DNA of 28,284 nucleotides from CAZJDM01 sp964544765. GTDB lineage: Bacteria > Bdellovibrionota_B > Oligoflexia > CAYFLR01. The translations under genes were made by a program, and so were the position numbers. The notes under the pieces were generated by a model that was given only the letters and a program-made list of their open reading frames with translations, was not told the origin of the DNA and did not search any database. Positions within the stretch are counted from its first letter, which is position 1, and the number at the start of each line of letters is the position of its first letter. The stretch is from positions 1-28,284 of the forward strand of contig CAZJDM010000047.1 in assembly GCA_964544765.1 (NCBI GenBank). The letters run 5' to 3'. Positions 1-6,980 of this stretch are shown piece by piece.

Positions 1-2
1 AT

Positions 3-926
3 TGGTACAAAGTATCTGTAGATCAAGGTCAAACTCTACAAGTTACTTTGAATGCTGGCTCAAACGCTTTGCGTAGTTTGGGAGTTTCTATTTATGATCC
101 ACAAGGATCATTTGTAGTAGCAAGTCGTAATGTTAACAGTGGTAAAGTAGCTACTGTTGAAAACACATCAGATGGAGAATATTTTATTCGAACTCGTAAA
201 GTAGATAGTTCTACTGGAAGAGTTTCTTACAGTTTAAATGTTAACGTTAATGACAGTGTTTCTGGTGATGGCAACACGGATGGTGACAACACTGGCGGTA
301 GCACCGTGGGTAATGATAATCCTTGTGAGGGAGCGGATACCTTCCAAAGACCGAGAGTAGTACGATCTTATCGAAGAGAATTAAGATCTTTTGTTGATGG
401 AGACGGTGATCCGCAGGAAATGAGAACCATTGATTCTATTGATGCCATATTTAGTTTTCCATCGATAAATGAATTTCCAAATCGTTTAGAGATAAATTCT
501 TTTAGTGATTTTAATTTTATCAGTACTCCAGGAAACAGAATAAGAAACAGGGAACGAAGAGACTTAAGAATAGCAATTGGATATAAGTTTGCTGTTACCA
601 GTAATAGTTGTGAGTTAAATGTATCGCCATATACTTATGAATTTGCTCGGACTCGAGGTAGAAACTTCCATCACCAAATTTTGACCGGCGGTAGGGAATG
701 TATTGACAGTCCGAATAACGACGCGTGTAATATCTCACATATAGCAGGCGCGATCTTCTTCTTCCATAATGGTAGTCAAGTTGAAAAAGTTTTTGTGACC
801 AATCGCTCGGTGCGATTCTGTCCTTCCAGACAATCATTAGAAGTTGTTAGACGCATTTTACGCAAGGCTGGACTTAATGATTCTCAGATTCAATTACATC
901 ATAATCCTAATGACAATTGTCCATAA
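3..926 (+). CDS. Secreted protein with PPC-like domain, 5' end outside window
   Basis: The reading frame is open to the left edge, so this is the C-terminal part of a longer protein. The TTG at 48 is an internal leucine codon with no ribosome binding site, not a start. The first ~80 visible residues (WYKVSVDQGQTLQVTL..., then GEYFIRT and VSYSLNV) read as a bacterial pre-peptidase C-terminal (PPC) beta-sandwich, a domain common in secreted proteases and surface proteins. A Gly/Asp/Asn/Thr-rich linker follows. The last ~200 residues match nothing I recognise. They carry six cysteines (in NPCEG, NSCEL, RECID, DACNI, RFCPS and DNCP), which would suit disulfides outside the cytoplasm. A strong terminator lies 115 bases downstream. 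The PPC call is fairly sure; the overall function is unknown. Confidence 0.7.
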   Translation, partial: WYKVSVDQGQTLQVTLNAGSNALRSLGVSIYDPQGSFVVASRNVNSGKVATVENTSDGEYFIRTRKVDSSTGRVSYSLNVNVNDSVSGDGNTDGDNTGGSTVGNDNPCEGADTFQRPRVVRSYRRELRSFVDGDGDPQEMRTIDSIDAIFSFPSINEFPNRLEINSFSDFNFISTPGNRIRNRERRDLRIAIGYKFAVTSNSCELNVSPYTYEFARTRGRNFHHQILTGGRECIDSPNNDACNISHIAGAIFFFHNGSQVEKVFVTNRSVRFCPSRQSLEVVRRILRKAGLNDSQIQLHHNPNDNCP

Positions 927-952
927 ATTAGTGTAAGGATTATGAGGAGAAG

Positions 953-1042
953 ATGGGCGAATCTTTTTCGTTCTCGTCCATTATATTACGCTTATTGAAG
1001 CTGGTGCGTAATGTATTAGCGATTAAGCAAGACAAATGTTAA
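953..1042 (+). CDS. Possible 29-residue small protein
   Basis: The ATG at 953 has an AGGAG three bases upstream and opens a 29-codon frame closed by TAA at 1040-1042. The stop codon runs directly into the first base of the terminator stem. The predicted peptide begins MGESFSFSS and continues as a hydrophobic and basic stretch (IILRLLKLVRNV) that could form an amphipathic helix, then ends with a single Cys. It could be a small protein co-transcribed with the preceding gene, or chance coding in a 3' untranslated region. The strong Shine-Dalgarno and exact abutment to the terminator are the only support. Confidence 0.3.
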   Translation: MGESFSFSSIILRLLKLVRNVLAIKQDKC

Positions 1043-1084
1043 ATTCCGCTCCATCAAATTACGGTGGAGCGGAATTTTTTTTAT
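1041..1084 (+). terminator. Intrinsic terminator after the PPC-domain gene
   Basis: A perfect 13-bp inverted repeat (1041-1053 AAATTCCGCTCCA with 1065-1077 TGGAGCGGAATTT) encloses an 11-base loop and runs into a run of T from 1075. The T tract is on the + strand only, so it ends transcription from the left. On the - strand the stem is not followed by a T run, so it would be at best a weak stop for the convergent outer-membrane gene. Confidence 0.9.
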
Positions 1085-1095
1085 CTACTAAAACA

Positions 1096-2469
1096 CTACA
1101 GAGATTCAATCCATTGCGGTGTTAAACCACCAGTAGCTTTACGTAGGTTATACCGCGCTCTTACTACATTGTAGGTGCTTATAACCCGATCGGATTGGAG
1201 ACCAAATAACTCATGTTGAGCATCTAAGACATTAAGCGCCGTACTAATTCCATTATCGAATTCGGTTTGGACACTATTTAAAGCGGTTTTAGCAGATTTA
1301 ATACTAGAATTTAGAGCCTTATTTTGGGCTATCGCGCTATGAAGATTATTATGGGCAAATTCAATTTCTCTTTTTATCATCCGTAAAGCATCATCTAGTT
1401 GAGCTAAAATAGCTTCACGATTAGCTATTGCTTCTCTAACTTTAGAAGATGTTGCTCCCCCGTTGTATAGTGACAAATTAAATACAGCGCCGGCATAATG
1501 TTCCTGATTTTGTTCTATTCCTCCCATCATTTCTGTACCCCAATTACGTGATGTGGAAGCTACTAGATCAAAAGTAGGATAATGTCCTGCTCTCATTTGG
1601 CTTACATTAATTTCAGCAGCTCGTAGGCCCTTTTTTGCCGCTTTTACATCAGGACGTTTATTGATAAGGGCTATTATATTGTTTATTCTAAGACTATCCA
1701 TCTCAGCAATCGGAGGAACGGTAAACGCAGTTTCTATGGGGTATCCGATTAATAGTCTTAAGGTAACTTGAGCGTTAGTAACATTGTTGTTAGCTACAGC
1801 CAGGCTAGCTTGATAAGAAGCTACTCTGGCTTTGGATTGATGAATGCCTGTAGGAGTTGTAAGTCCCGCCTCTAATTTGTCTTTTAATGATTCCAAGTGT
1901 GTTTGTACTCGCTTTAAATTCTTTCTAGCTAAACGGGCTAACTCTTGAGCTTGCAATAAAGAAATGGCCGCGTCAATTACATCTAAAATTAGTGTTTGTT
2001 TTGCCATTTCTAAGTTGTGTACAAAAGATTCTACATAGGGTCCGGTTTTTTTATGCGCCAAGCTGTTTTGTTGATTAAATATCGATTGCCTAAGTTCAAG
2101 TGTTGCGCTGCCAGGACTGCTGCTAAGATTGATTCTATTGCCGAATGGATCTTTTAGACCTATTCGGGAAAATCCCTGTTGAACTCTCAAACCTACTTGA
2201 GGTAGCATAGCGGACCTGGCTTGAACAGGTTTTTCTCTGGCACCAGTTAACTGTGCTCTTGAATCAGTAATTCGAGGATGATTTTTTAATGCCTTTTTTA
2301 TACCTTGAATAACTGGAGCAAAAGAGTGTACGGAAGTTGAACGTTTGTGAGCTGATTGAATCATGCTCATATTACCGTTTTGTAGAGATTGAGGAGGGCG
2401 CCCACAATTAGTTAAACTCAAAAATAGTAATGAAGCTGTAAGAGATGTTATTAGAAATGGTAATTTCAT
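1096..2469 (-). CDS. TolC-family outer-membrane efflux protein
   Basis: This 457-residue protein has the length and pattern of TolC-type outer-membrane factors: a signal peptide, then two similar alpha-helical/strand halves that form a trimeric channel through the outer membrane and periplasm. Helical stretches such as QAQELARLARKNL and SAIAQNKALNSSIKSAK are typical of outer-membrane efflux repeats, and the C-terminal VLDAQHELFGLQSDRV motif is a family hallmark. The leader ends LTNC at residues 19-22, so it may be a lipoprotein, although Asn just before the Cys is unusual. ATG at 2469 follows an AAGGA at good spacing. It lies 134 bases downstream of the periplasmic adaptor gene on the same strand, so the two probably form one export system. 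No inner-membrane pump gene is adjacent. Confidence 0.9.
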   Translation of the reverse strand: MKLPFLITSLTASLLFLSLTNCGRPPQSLQNGNMSMIQSAHKRSTSVHSFAPVIQGIKKALKNHPRITDSRAQLTGAREKPVQARSAMLPQVGLRVQQGFSRIGLKDPFGNRINLSSSPGSATLELRQSIFNQQNSLAHKKTGPYVESFVHNLEMAKQTLILDVIDAAISLLQAQELARLARKNLKRVQTHLESLKDKLEAGLTTPTGIHQSKARVASYQASLAVANNNVTNAQVTLRLLIGYPIETAFTVPPIAEMDSLRINNIIALINKRPDVKAAKKGLRAAEINVSQMRAGHYPTFDLVASTSRNWGTEMMGGIEQNQEHYAGAVFNLSLYNGGATSSKVREAIANREAILAQLDDALRMIKREIEFAHNNLHSAIAQNKALNSSIKSAKTALNSVQTEFDNGISTALNVLDAQHELFGLQSDRVISTYNVVRARYNLRKATGGLTPQWIESL

Positions 2470-2603
2470 GATTTTTCCTTTCTATTCTTTTCTATTCTTT
2501 CTGTTTGAATTTTAAATTATATTCTATGATCATCTTGATTGAAGTTTAATTTATAATATTCTTTGTTCTTTTAAATATCTAAAATCGTTCTAAGCCGGTT
2601 TGG

Positions 2604-3530
2604 TTAATTACTCATCTGATTCTGACCAGCTGTTTCTTCTCTTAGAAGAAAGCGTCCCCTTGCATTTGGCATAGGTATTGTTTGGTCGACAAATGTGAAC
2701 CTCGCCTCTTGGAATCGATGTTGTTGGTCTCGCGATAATACCGGTAGTAATTTACGTAGATGTACTGTATAACGTGCATGCTCGATCCCTCCAGTAACAT
2801 GTAAAAAGGTATATTCTTTATTTGGATCTAAGATTTGGCTGTCAACATGATTTATCTTTACCGATAGTTCTAGATTTTCAGTGTCTGTTAACCTGATGAT
2901 TTGGGAGCCTGGCATCACATAACTTCCAATTTGAGCTTTGCGATCAGTGATAATACCGGAAAATCGGGCTCGAATTTGGCATTTTTCTATTTTAATTCTG
3001 GTAGTCTTAATTTGTTGTTCTTGAGTTTTCTTTTGAGCTCGTAATACATTTAATTGACTTTTGACTTTATCGAAATTACTAATCGAAACAACATTCTTTT
3101 TCTTTAAATTACTATATCTTTTAAATTCTGTTTGAGCGTATTCTATTTGAACGTTGATTTGGTTAAGGGTTAATATGTGAGTTTGTAATTCTGCTTCATA
3201 TTGCCAAGGATCTAGACTTATTAACAGATCTCCTTCATTAACAGTGTCACCAACTTGAACGTGAATTTCTTTTATAACCGCAGAAACCTCAGCACTAATA
3301 TAACTATCATCTAAGCTCACAACAACGGCGGGGATATCGGTGGGAATATATCGGGTATGAGTTGCAGGATCATCGCGAACACGAGAGATAGGTCTACTTT
3401 CAAGAAATCTGCGAGTAATTGTTACCTTAGAATCGGCAAATAAAATAGTGTTGGAAAAAACTCCTACTATTGCACTTAAAATTATCCATAAGAAACAGTG
3501 ATTACTTTTGGTCATAATACGAATTAACAT
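2604..3530 (-). CDS. Periplasmic adaptor protein (RND/HlyD-type membrane fusion protein)
   Basis: This 308-residue protein begins with a hydrophobic N-terminal segment (FLWIILSAIVGVFSNTILFA) that is a signal peptide or anchor. It continues with a split lipoyl-like domain (ISAEVSAVIKEIHVQVGDTVNEGD and, after the hairpin, CQIRARFSGIITDRKAQIGSYV) around a long alpha-helical coiled-coil hairpin (about residues 110-190), then a beta-barrel region. This order is standard for adaptors that join an inner-membrane pump to TolC. I chose ATG at 3530 because a perfect GGAGG lies five bases before it; the in-frame TTG at 3545 is upstream of that site. The protein is shorter than most RND adaptors (350-400), with little of the membrane-proximal domain. 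It is the first gene of a two-gene unit with the TolC-type gene. Confidence 0.88.
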   Translation of the reverse strand: MLIRIMTKSNHCFLWIILSAIVGVFSNTILFADSKVTITRRFLESRPISRVRDDPATHTRYIPTDIPAVVVSLDDSYISAEVSAVIKEIHVQVGDTVNEGDLLISLDPWQYEAELQTHILTLNQINVQIEYAQTEFKRYSNLKKKNVVSISNFDKVKSQLNVLRAQKKTQEQQIKTTRIKIEKCQIRARFSGIITDRKAQIGSYVMPGSQIIRLTDTENLELSVKINHVDSQILDPNKEYTFLHVTGGIEHARYTVHLRKLLPVLSRDQQHRFQEARFTFVDQTIPMPNARGRFLLREETAGQNQMSN

Positions 3531-3568
3531 AATTGCCTCCGACAAAAAAGTTTGATCGTTAAAGAAAA

Positions 3569-3597
3569 AATATTTCTTAAAAAATTTAAGAAATATT
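3569..3597 (-). promoter_or_regulatory. Perfect 13-bp inverted repeat in the adaptor leader
   Basis: Arms 3569-3581 (AATATTTCTTAAA) and 3585-3597 (TTTAAGAAATATT) match perfectly around a three-base centre. On the - strand the hairpin is followed by a T-rich run, so it resembles a weak intrinsic terminator placed in the leader of the adaptor gene, or an AT-rich operator palindrome. The stem contains only two G-C pairs at most, so terminator strength would be low. Confidence 0.5.
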
Positions 3598-3636
3598 GAA
3601 AAAATTGTAATAGTTTAATTTTGGATGTTTAAGAAA

Positions 3637-3667
3637 AACATTATATTCTAATGTTACGAACTACTAA
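3637..3667 (-). promoter_or_regulatory. Candidate promoter and overlapping operator for the export genes
   Basis: On the - strand a consensus TATAAT (3640-3645) lies 16 bases after a poor -35 match, TTAGTA (3662-3667). The -10 box sits inside a perfect inverted repeat, AACATTA (3637-3643) and TAATGTT (3649-3655) with a five-base centre. A repressor bound there would block transcription. The expected leader of about 100 bases would include the 3569-3597 hairpin. Confidence 0.4.
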
Positions 3668-3805
3668 CATAATGGAGATTTTATGCAACTTTTTTCTTTT
3701 TAGAAAATTGTAAGTAGTGAAGAGTACGGTGTATAAAATTTTATATTATTCTTAAATAAACTGTGTGTTGGAAAATTACTATTTCACCACACTTTCCAGC
3801 GTACA

Positions 3806-3861
3806 ATTTATTCTTGACTAGTATTAAGGGATAAAATAAAGATTGATGAATAGATAAAGGA
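3806..3861 (+). repeat. Copy A of a ~55-bp imperfect direct repeat, upstream of kinase 1
   Basis: The stretch beginning TTATTCTTGACT, with AAATAAA in the middle and ATAGATA near the end, recurs about 2 kb downstream at 5827-5879, beyond one short gap. By eye the match is about 70 percent. Copy A contains a possible -35 (TTGACT, 3814-3819) and the AAAGGA used as a ribosome binding site by the kinase. Confidence 0.5.
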
Positions 3862-3873
3862 AAATGATTATAT

Positions 3874-5835
3874 ATGATAATTTTTAAAAAAATATTTTCA
3901 TTTAAATTAATCAGAATAATAAGTATTTGCTTGTTTTGGACAATAATACTGGGTTTAGGTGTTTATTCCTATGTTACTTCTAGAAGTTTGGTTGATTCAG
4001 TCATTAACTCAATTAAAGTAAACAGATATCGTATTGTTGAAATAAGTGAGTTGAAAGAATTCATTTATCGAGCTCAGATTAAATGGAACAAAATGGTTAA
4101 TGATGTCGATCACAATATTAAAGCCTTAAATAAGGATATAGAATCTGCACAGGATATTGTAAAACATTTGATTGATAATTTAGAAGAAAATAATCGAGAG
4201 CAAGTGGAAGCGTTACTTAAGCAATTACAGAAATTTAAAACTATTGCCAGGGCATACCATTATATTCATAATGTAGAGTCCGGATCCATGGTTGAAGATT
4301 TAGAAAATACTTGTATTTTGGTTATAAGTGACATGAGAACAGTGCTTAATAATGTAACTACCAATATCAGAATGAAAATCGAATCGACTGAAAATCAGTT
4401 TGTAAAAAATATAGAAAATCAGCTTAGAAATAAGGTTTTTATTATAATTGGATCACTCTTAATTGCTATTTTGATTTCAATTATTATGACTAAGGCCTTA
4501 GCTAAACCAATTGCGGTACTTGTTGAAGGAACAAATAAGATTTCTAGGGGAGATTATACTTTCCGCATTAACCCTTTAGGAAAAGATGAAATTGGCGAGT
4601 TGGGTCTGGCATTTAATCTAATGGCCGTAGATTTAGAAAGATCCAAAAATGAGATAATGAATGCGAAAGACTATGCTGACAGTATAATCAAATCTTTGAT
4701 GGATATGCTTTTTGTTCTTAACCCCGATGGAACCATAAGGACAATCAATAATACTACTTTTAGGATCCTGGGTTATACTGAAAAAGAATTAATAAATAAA
4801 TCAATTGCAGATTTAATTGCCGAAGAAGAGGAAGGAGATGAAGAGCTGCAACAACAATTGATTAGAGACATTGTCAAGTTTAACTCATCTATCCAGGAGG
4901 GATTAATAAAGGAACTTAAGACCTATGTTAAGATCAAATCTGGAGAAAGAATTCCTGTAATTCTGTCAGGTAGTGTTTTGCGTGATAAGAATCAACAATT
5001 AATAGGAGTAATCTTATCCTTAAAAGACGCAAGGGATTCCAAACTTATTAAAGAACTTAAAGATACTCAATTTCAGTTAATTCAATCGGGAAAATTAGCT
5101 GCCCTTGGTGAAATGAGTTCGGGTTTGGCTCATGAAATCAATAATCCCTTGTTTTTAATCAAGGGATTTAATAATCGGATCAAAGCTGAACTGAGTGATT
5201 ATAATAAAGATGCCTATGAAAAAATACGTGATTATGTAGAGGAAATAAATGGAAACAGCCAACGGATAATGAAAATTATCAATCATTTTAGAGAATTTTC
5301 CAGGCAAGCAGAACATGATTTTACCCCAATATCAATCAATGATGTAGTTTCTAGGTCTTTTATATTGCTAAACGAACAATTAAAGCTTCGATCTATTAAT
5401 ATCAAACAGAACTTGATTGCGGAAGATATCAAAATCATGGGTAGTGGTAATCAATTAGAGCAGGTCTTTATCAATATTATTACTAATGCCAAAGACGCTA
5501 TTGAAAATGTACATGGAGCTAATGGCGGTGAACTCATCGTTTGTACCAGAAGAGAAGGAAAGTCTGCTATTATAGAGTTTACGGATAATGGAACCGGTGT
5601 TGATGAAGAAAAACAACAAAGAATATTTGATCCTTTTTATACTACTAAGGAAGTTGGTAAAGGTACAGGATTAGGACTTTCAATATCTCATGGTATTGTT
5701 ACCAACCATAAAGGGCAAATTAGCTGTAAGTCTAAACTAGGTGAAGGGACCAGTTTTATAGTTACACTTCCTCTTTGTCGACTTTGTCAAGATAAAATAG
5801 CTCAACAGAAGGTTTGGCCCAAATATTATTCTTGA
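3874..5835 (+). CDS. Membrane sensor histidine kinase (HAMP-PAS-HisKA-HATPase), copy 1
   Basis: This 653-residue kinase has TM1 at about 14-33, an extracytoplasmic helical sensor at 35-185 and TM2 at 187-207. A HAMP linker (208-260), a PAS domain (268-390), a HisKA dimerisation domain and a HATPase_c domain follow. His420 in GLAHEINNPL is the phosphate acceptor. The ATP site has an N box around Asn538 (IITNAKDA), DNGTG at 571-575, FDPFYTTK and GTGLGLS at 597-603. All key residues are present, so it should autophosphorylate. No receiver domain is attached; the hybrid kinase at 8949 and the regulator at 21364 are possible partners. The catalytic core is nearly identical to that of kinase 2 and very close to kinase 3. 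The last ~17 residues, including a Cys-x-x-Cys, are absent from both paralogues and end inside a repeat copy. AAAGGA lies 12 bases before ATG. Confidence 0.93.
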   Translation: MIIFKKIFSFKLIRIISICLFWTIILGLGVYSYVTSRSLVDSVINSIKVNRYRIVEISELKEFIYRAQIKWNKMVNDVDHNIKALNKDIESAQDIVKHLIDNLEENNREQVEALLKQLQKFKTIARAYHYIHNVESGSMVEDLENTCILVISDMRTVLNNVTTNIRMKIESTENQFVKNIENQLRNKVFIIIGSLLIAILISIIMTKALAKPIAVLVEGTNKISRGDYTFRINPLGKDEIGELGLAFNLMAVDLERSKNEIMNAKDYADSIIKSLMDMLFVLNPDGTIRTINNTTFRILGYTEKELINKSIADLIAEEEEGDEELQQQLIRDIVKFNSSIQEGLIKELKTYVKIKSGERIPVILSGSVLRDKNQQLIGVILSLKDARDSKLIKELKDTQFQLIQSGKLAALGEMSSGLAHEINNPLFLIKGFNNRIKAELSDYNKDAYEKIRDYVEEINGNSQRIMKIINHFREFSRQAEHDFTPISINDVVSRSFILLNEQLKLRSINIKQNLIAEDIKIMGSGNQLEQVFINIITNAKDAIENVHGANGGELIVCTRREGKSAIIEFTDNGTGVDEEKQQRIFDPFYTTKEVGKGTGLGLSISHGIVTNHKGQISCKSKLGEGTSFIVTLPLCRLCQDKIAQQKVWPKYYS

Positions 5836-5879
5836 CTTGGATAAAGTGATGAAATAAAAACAAATGGATAGATAGGGAT
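5827..5879 (+). repeat. Copy B of the ~55-bp imperfect direct repeat, over the kinase 1 stop
   Basis: TTATTCTTGACT, AAATAAA and ATAGATAG occur in the same order as in copy A at 3806-3861. The TGA stop codon of kinase 1 lies inside the first block, so the final residues of kinase 1 are encoded by repeat sequence. This fits a tandem duplication or deletion joint between two kinase genes. Confidence 0.5.
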
Positions 5880-5964
5880 AATAGTGTTATTTGGTTAGAA
5901 ATATTAAGTAAAACAGTAAAGCTTGCTGTAATATGTAAAATATTTATATTGAATCTAATTTTTT

Positions 5965-5997
5965 ACTCTAACTCTAACTCTAACTCTAACTCTAACT
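5965..5997 (+). repeat. Hexanucleotide tandem repeat (ACTCTA, 5.5 copies)
   Basis: Five complete ACTCTA units and a half unit run without interruption from 5965 to 5997, in the gap before the haem-binding-protein gene. The position, about 65 bases before the ATG at 6061, is where changes in copy number could alter promoter or leader spacing. No promoter is convincing around it. Confidence 0.9.
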
Positions 5998-6060
5998 TTT
6001 GCTTTAGTTTTTGCGATTACATTTATATTAACTTTAACCATTATTATTAGGAAATTGCTT

Positions 6061-6927
6061 ATGAGTAAAGCATTGTTTGCACTAATATTAATATTAGATT
6101 GGTCATTTTTAAATATACTTTTAGCAGATCAAAATGTGGTTGCTGTTAAAGTGAAAAAATCTCCACGTGTTGACGGTATTGGAGATGATGCGGTATGGAC
6201 CAAAGCTAAAGAAGTAACAACCTATAACCAAAATGATAAAGTAAAATTCAGACTTAGAGCTGTTTATACTAATACACATATTTATTTTCTGGCTAAATAT
6301 GAGGATAAAGATGAATCTAGAACACATAAAACATGGGTTTGGAACAAAAAAGATGAAATATACGAAATTGGGAATGATCGGGAAGATGCAATGGTTTTTA
6401 AATGGAACTTAGGTTCTCCAAAAATAGATTTGAGGTTAAGCACCGGTCAGCCTCATGAGGCTGATATCTGGTTTTGGAAGGCTAATAGAACTGATCCTGT
6501 GTCTTTTGCTGATGATAAGAAACAAATTTACACTACCCAGAAAATAAAAAAATCTGATGTGACCGATATTTCAGGACGAACCATGTATTTATTACGACTA
6601 GGTGATGAGGGACAATCTTCTTATAAACCAGATGTTCCGAGCGAATTTCAGGGACCAAAATTATTAAATTTTAAAAATAGAGTTCCCACTGCTAGTAGAG
6701 CGGATGTTATAGCTAAAGGTAATTGGCAAAACGGTACCTGGACCATAGAGTTTGGCCGGAAATTAGATACTGGCCATGTTGATGACATTCAATTTACAGA
6801 TTTGAAAAAAAGGTATCATTTTGGTGTTTCCAGAAATGAAATTGCGGGTAGAAAAGTTAATCCCAAGTTATCTAATCCTTATTATGGAACCGGTGATGTA
6901 GATGAATCATTATATCTAACGTTTTAA
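6061..6927 (+). CDS. Periplasmic haem-binding protein, ethylbenzene-dehydrogenase-related family
   Basis: This 288-residue protein has a signal peptide (about residues 1-22, cleavage near LLA-DQ) and a beta-sandwich of the ethylbenzene dehydrogenase gamma/cytochrome c-552-type haem-binding family. The family opening VDGIGDDAVWTKA is at 37-49. ADIWFWKANRTDPVSFADD is at 134-152, and the ending GNWQNGTWTIEFGRKLDTGHVDDIQF is typical. Characterised relatives bind haem b through Met and Lys and pass electrons to or from molybdoenzymes; many homologues sit beside NapC/NirT or NrfD-type electron-transfer genes. There is no CXXCH, so any haem would be non-covalent. ATG at 6061 has AGGA nine bases upstream; TTG at 6055 would be too close. 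It lies between two near-identical kinases, so it could deliver or sense a redox signal, but that is inference. Confidence 0.82.
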   Translation: MSKALFALILILDWSFLNILLADQNVVAVKVKKSPRVDGIGDDAVWTKAKEVTTYNQNDKVKFRLRAVYTNTHIYFLAKYEDKDESRTHKTWVWNKKDEIYEIGNDREDAMVFKWNLGSPKIDLRLSTGQPHEADIWFWKANRTDPVSFADDKKQIYTTQKIKKSDVTDISGRTMYLLRLGDEGQSSYKPDVPSEFQGPKLLNFKNRVPTASRADVIAKGNWQNGTWTIEFGRKLDTGHVDDIQFTDLKKRYHFGVSRNEIAGRKVNPKLSNPYYGTGDVDESLYLTF

Positions 6928-6930
6928 TAC

Positions 6931-6960
6931 TTTTTTCAACAATTGTGGCCGCACAATTAA
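6931..6960 (+). promoter_or_regulatory. Palindromic 30-bp element upstream of kinase 2 (copy 1)
   Basis: The perfect repeat AATTGTG (6941-6947) and CACAATT (6952-6958) around GCCG is preceded by a T run and CAAC. The whole 30-base stretch matches 16441-16470, upstream of cysK, at 22 of 30 positions without gaps. It has no T tract after it, so it is unlikely to be a terminator. An operator is the simplest explanation. Confidence 0.45.
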
Positions 6961-6980
6961 AGTTGAGAATATAGGTAATT

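Larger units (their letters stand above)
3531..3873. other. Divergent intergenic region between adaptor and kinase genes
   Basis: This very AT-rich spacer separates the leftward export genes from the rightward kinase. It holds two inverted repeats and a candidate promoter for the export genes. It also holds a six-codon frame with a good ribosome binding site (3683-3703), and a sequence next to the kinase start that recurs after the kinase gene. Each is listed separately. I see no RNA gene. Confidence 0.6.

Noticed and set aside
48..926. TTG at 48 as a start for the first gene
   Set aside because: The frame is open upstream and the preceding residues belong to the same beta-sandwich domain.
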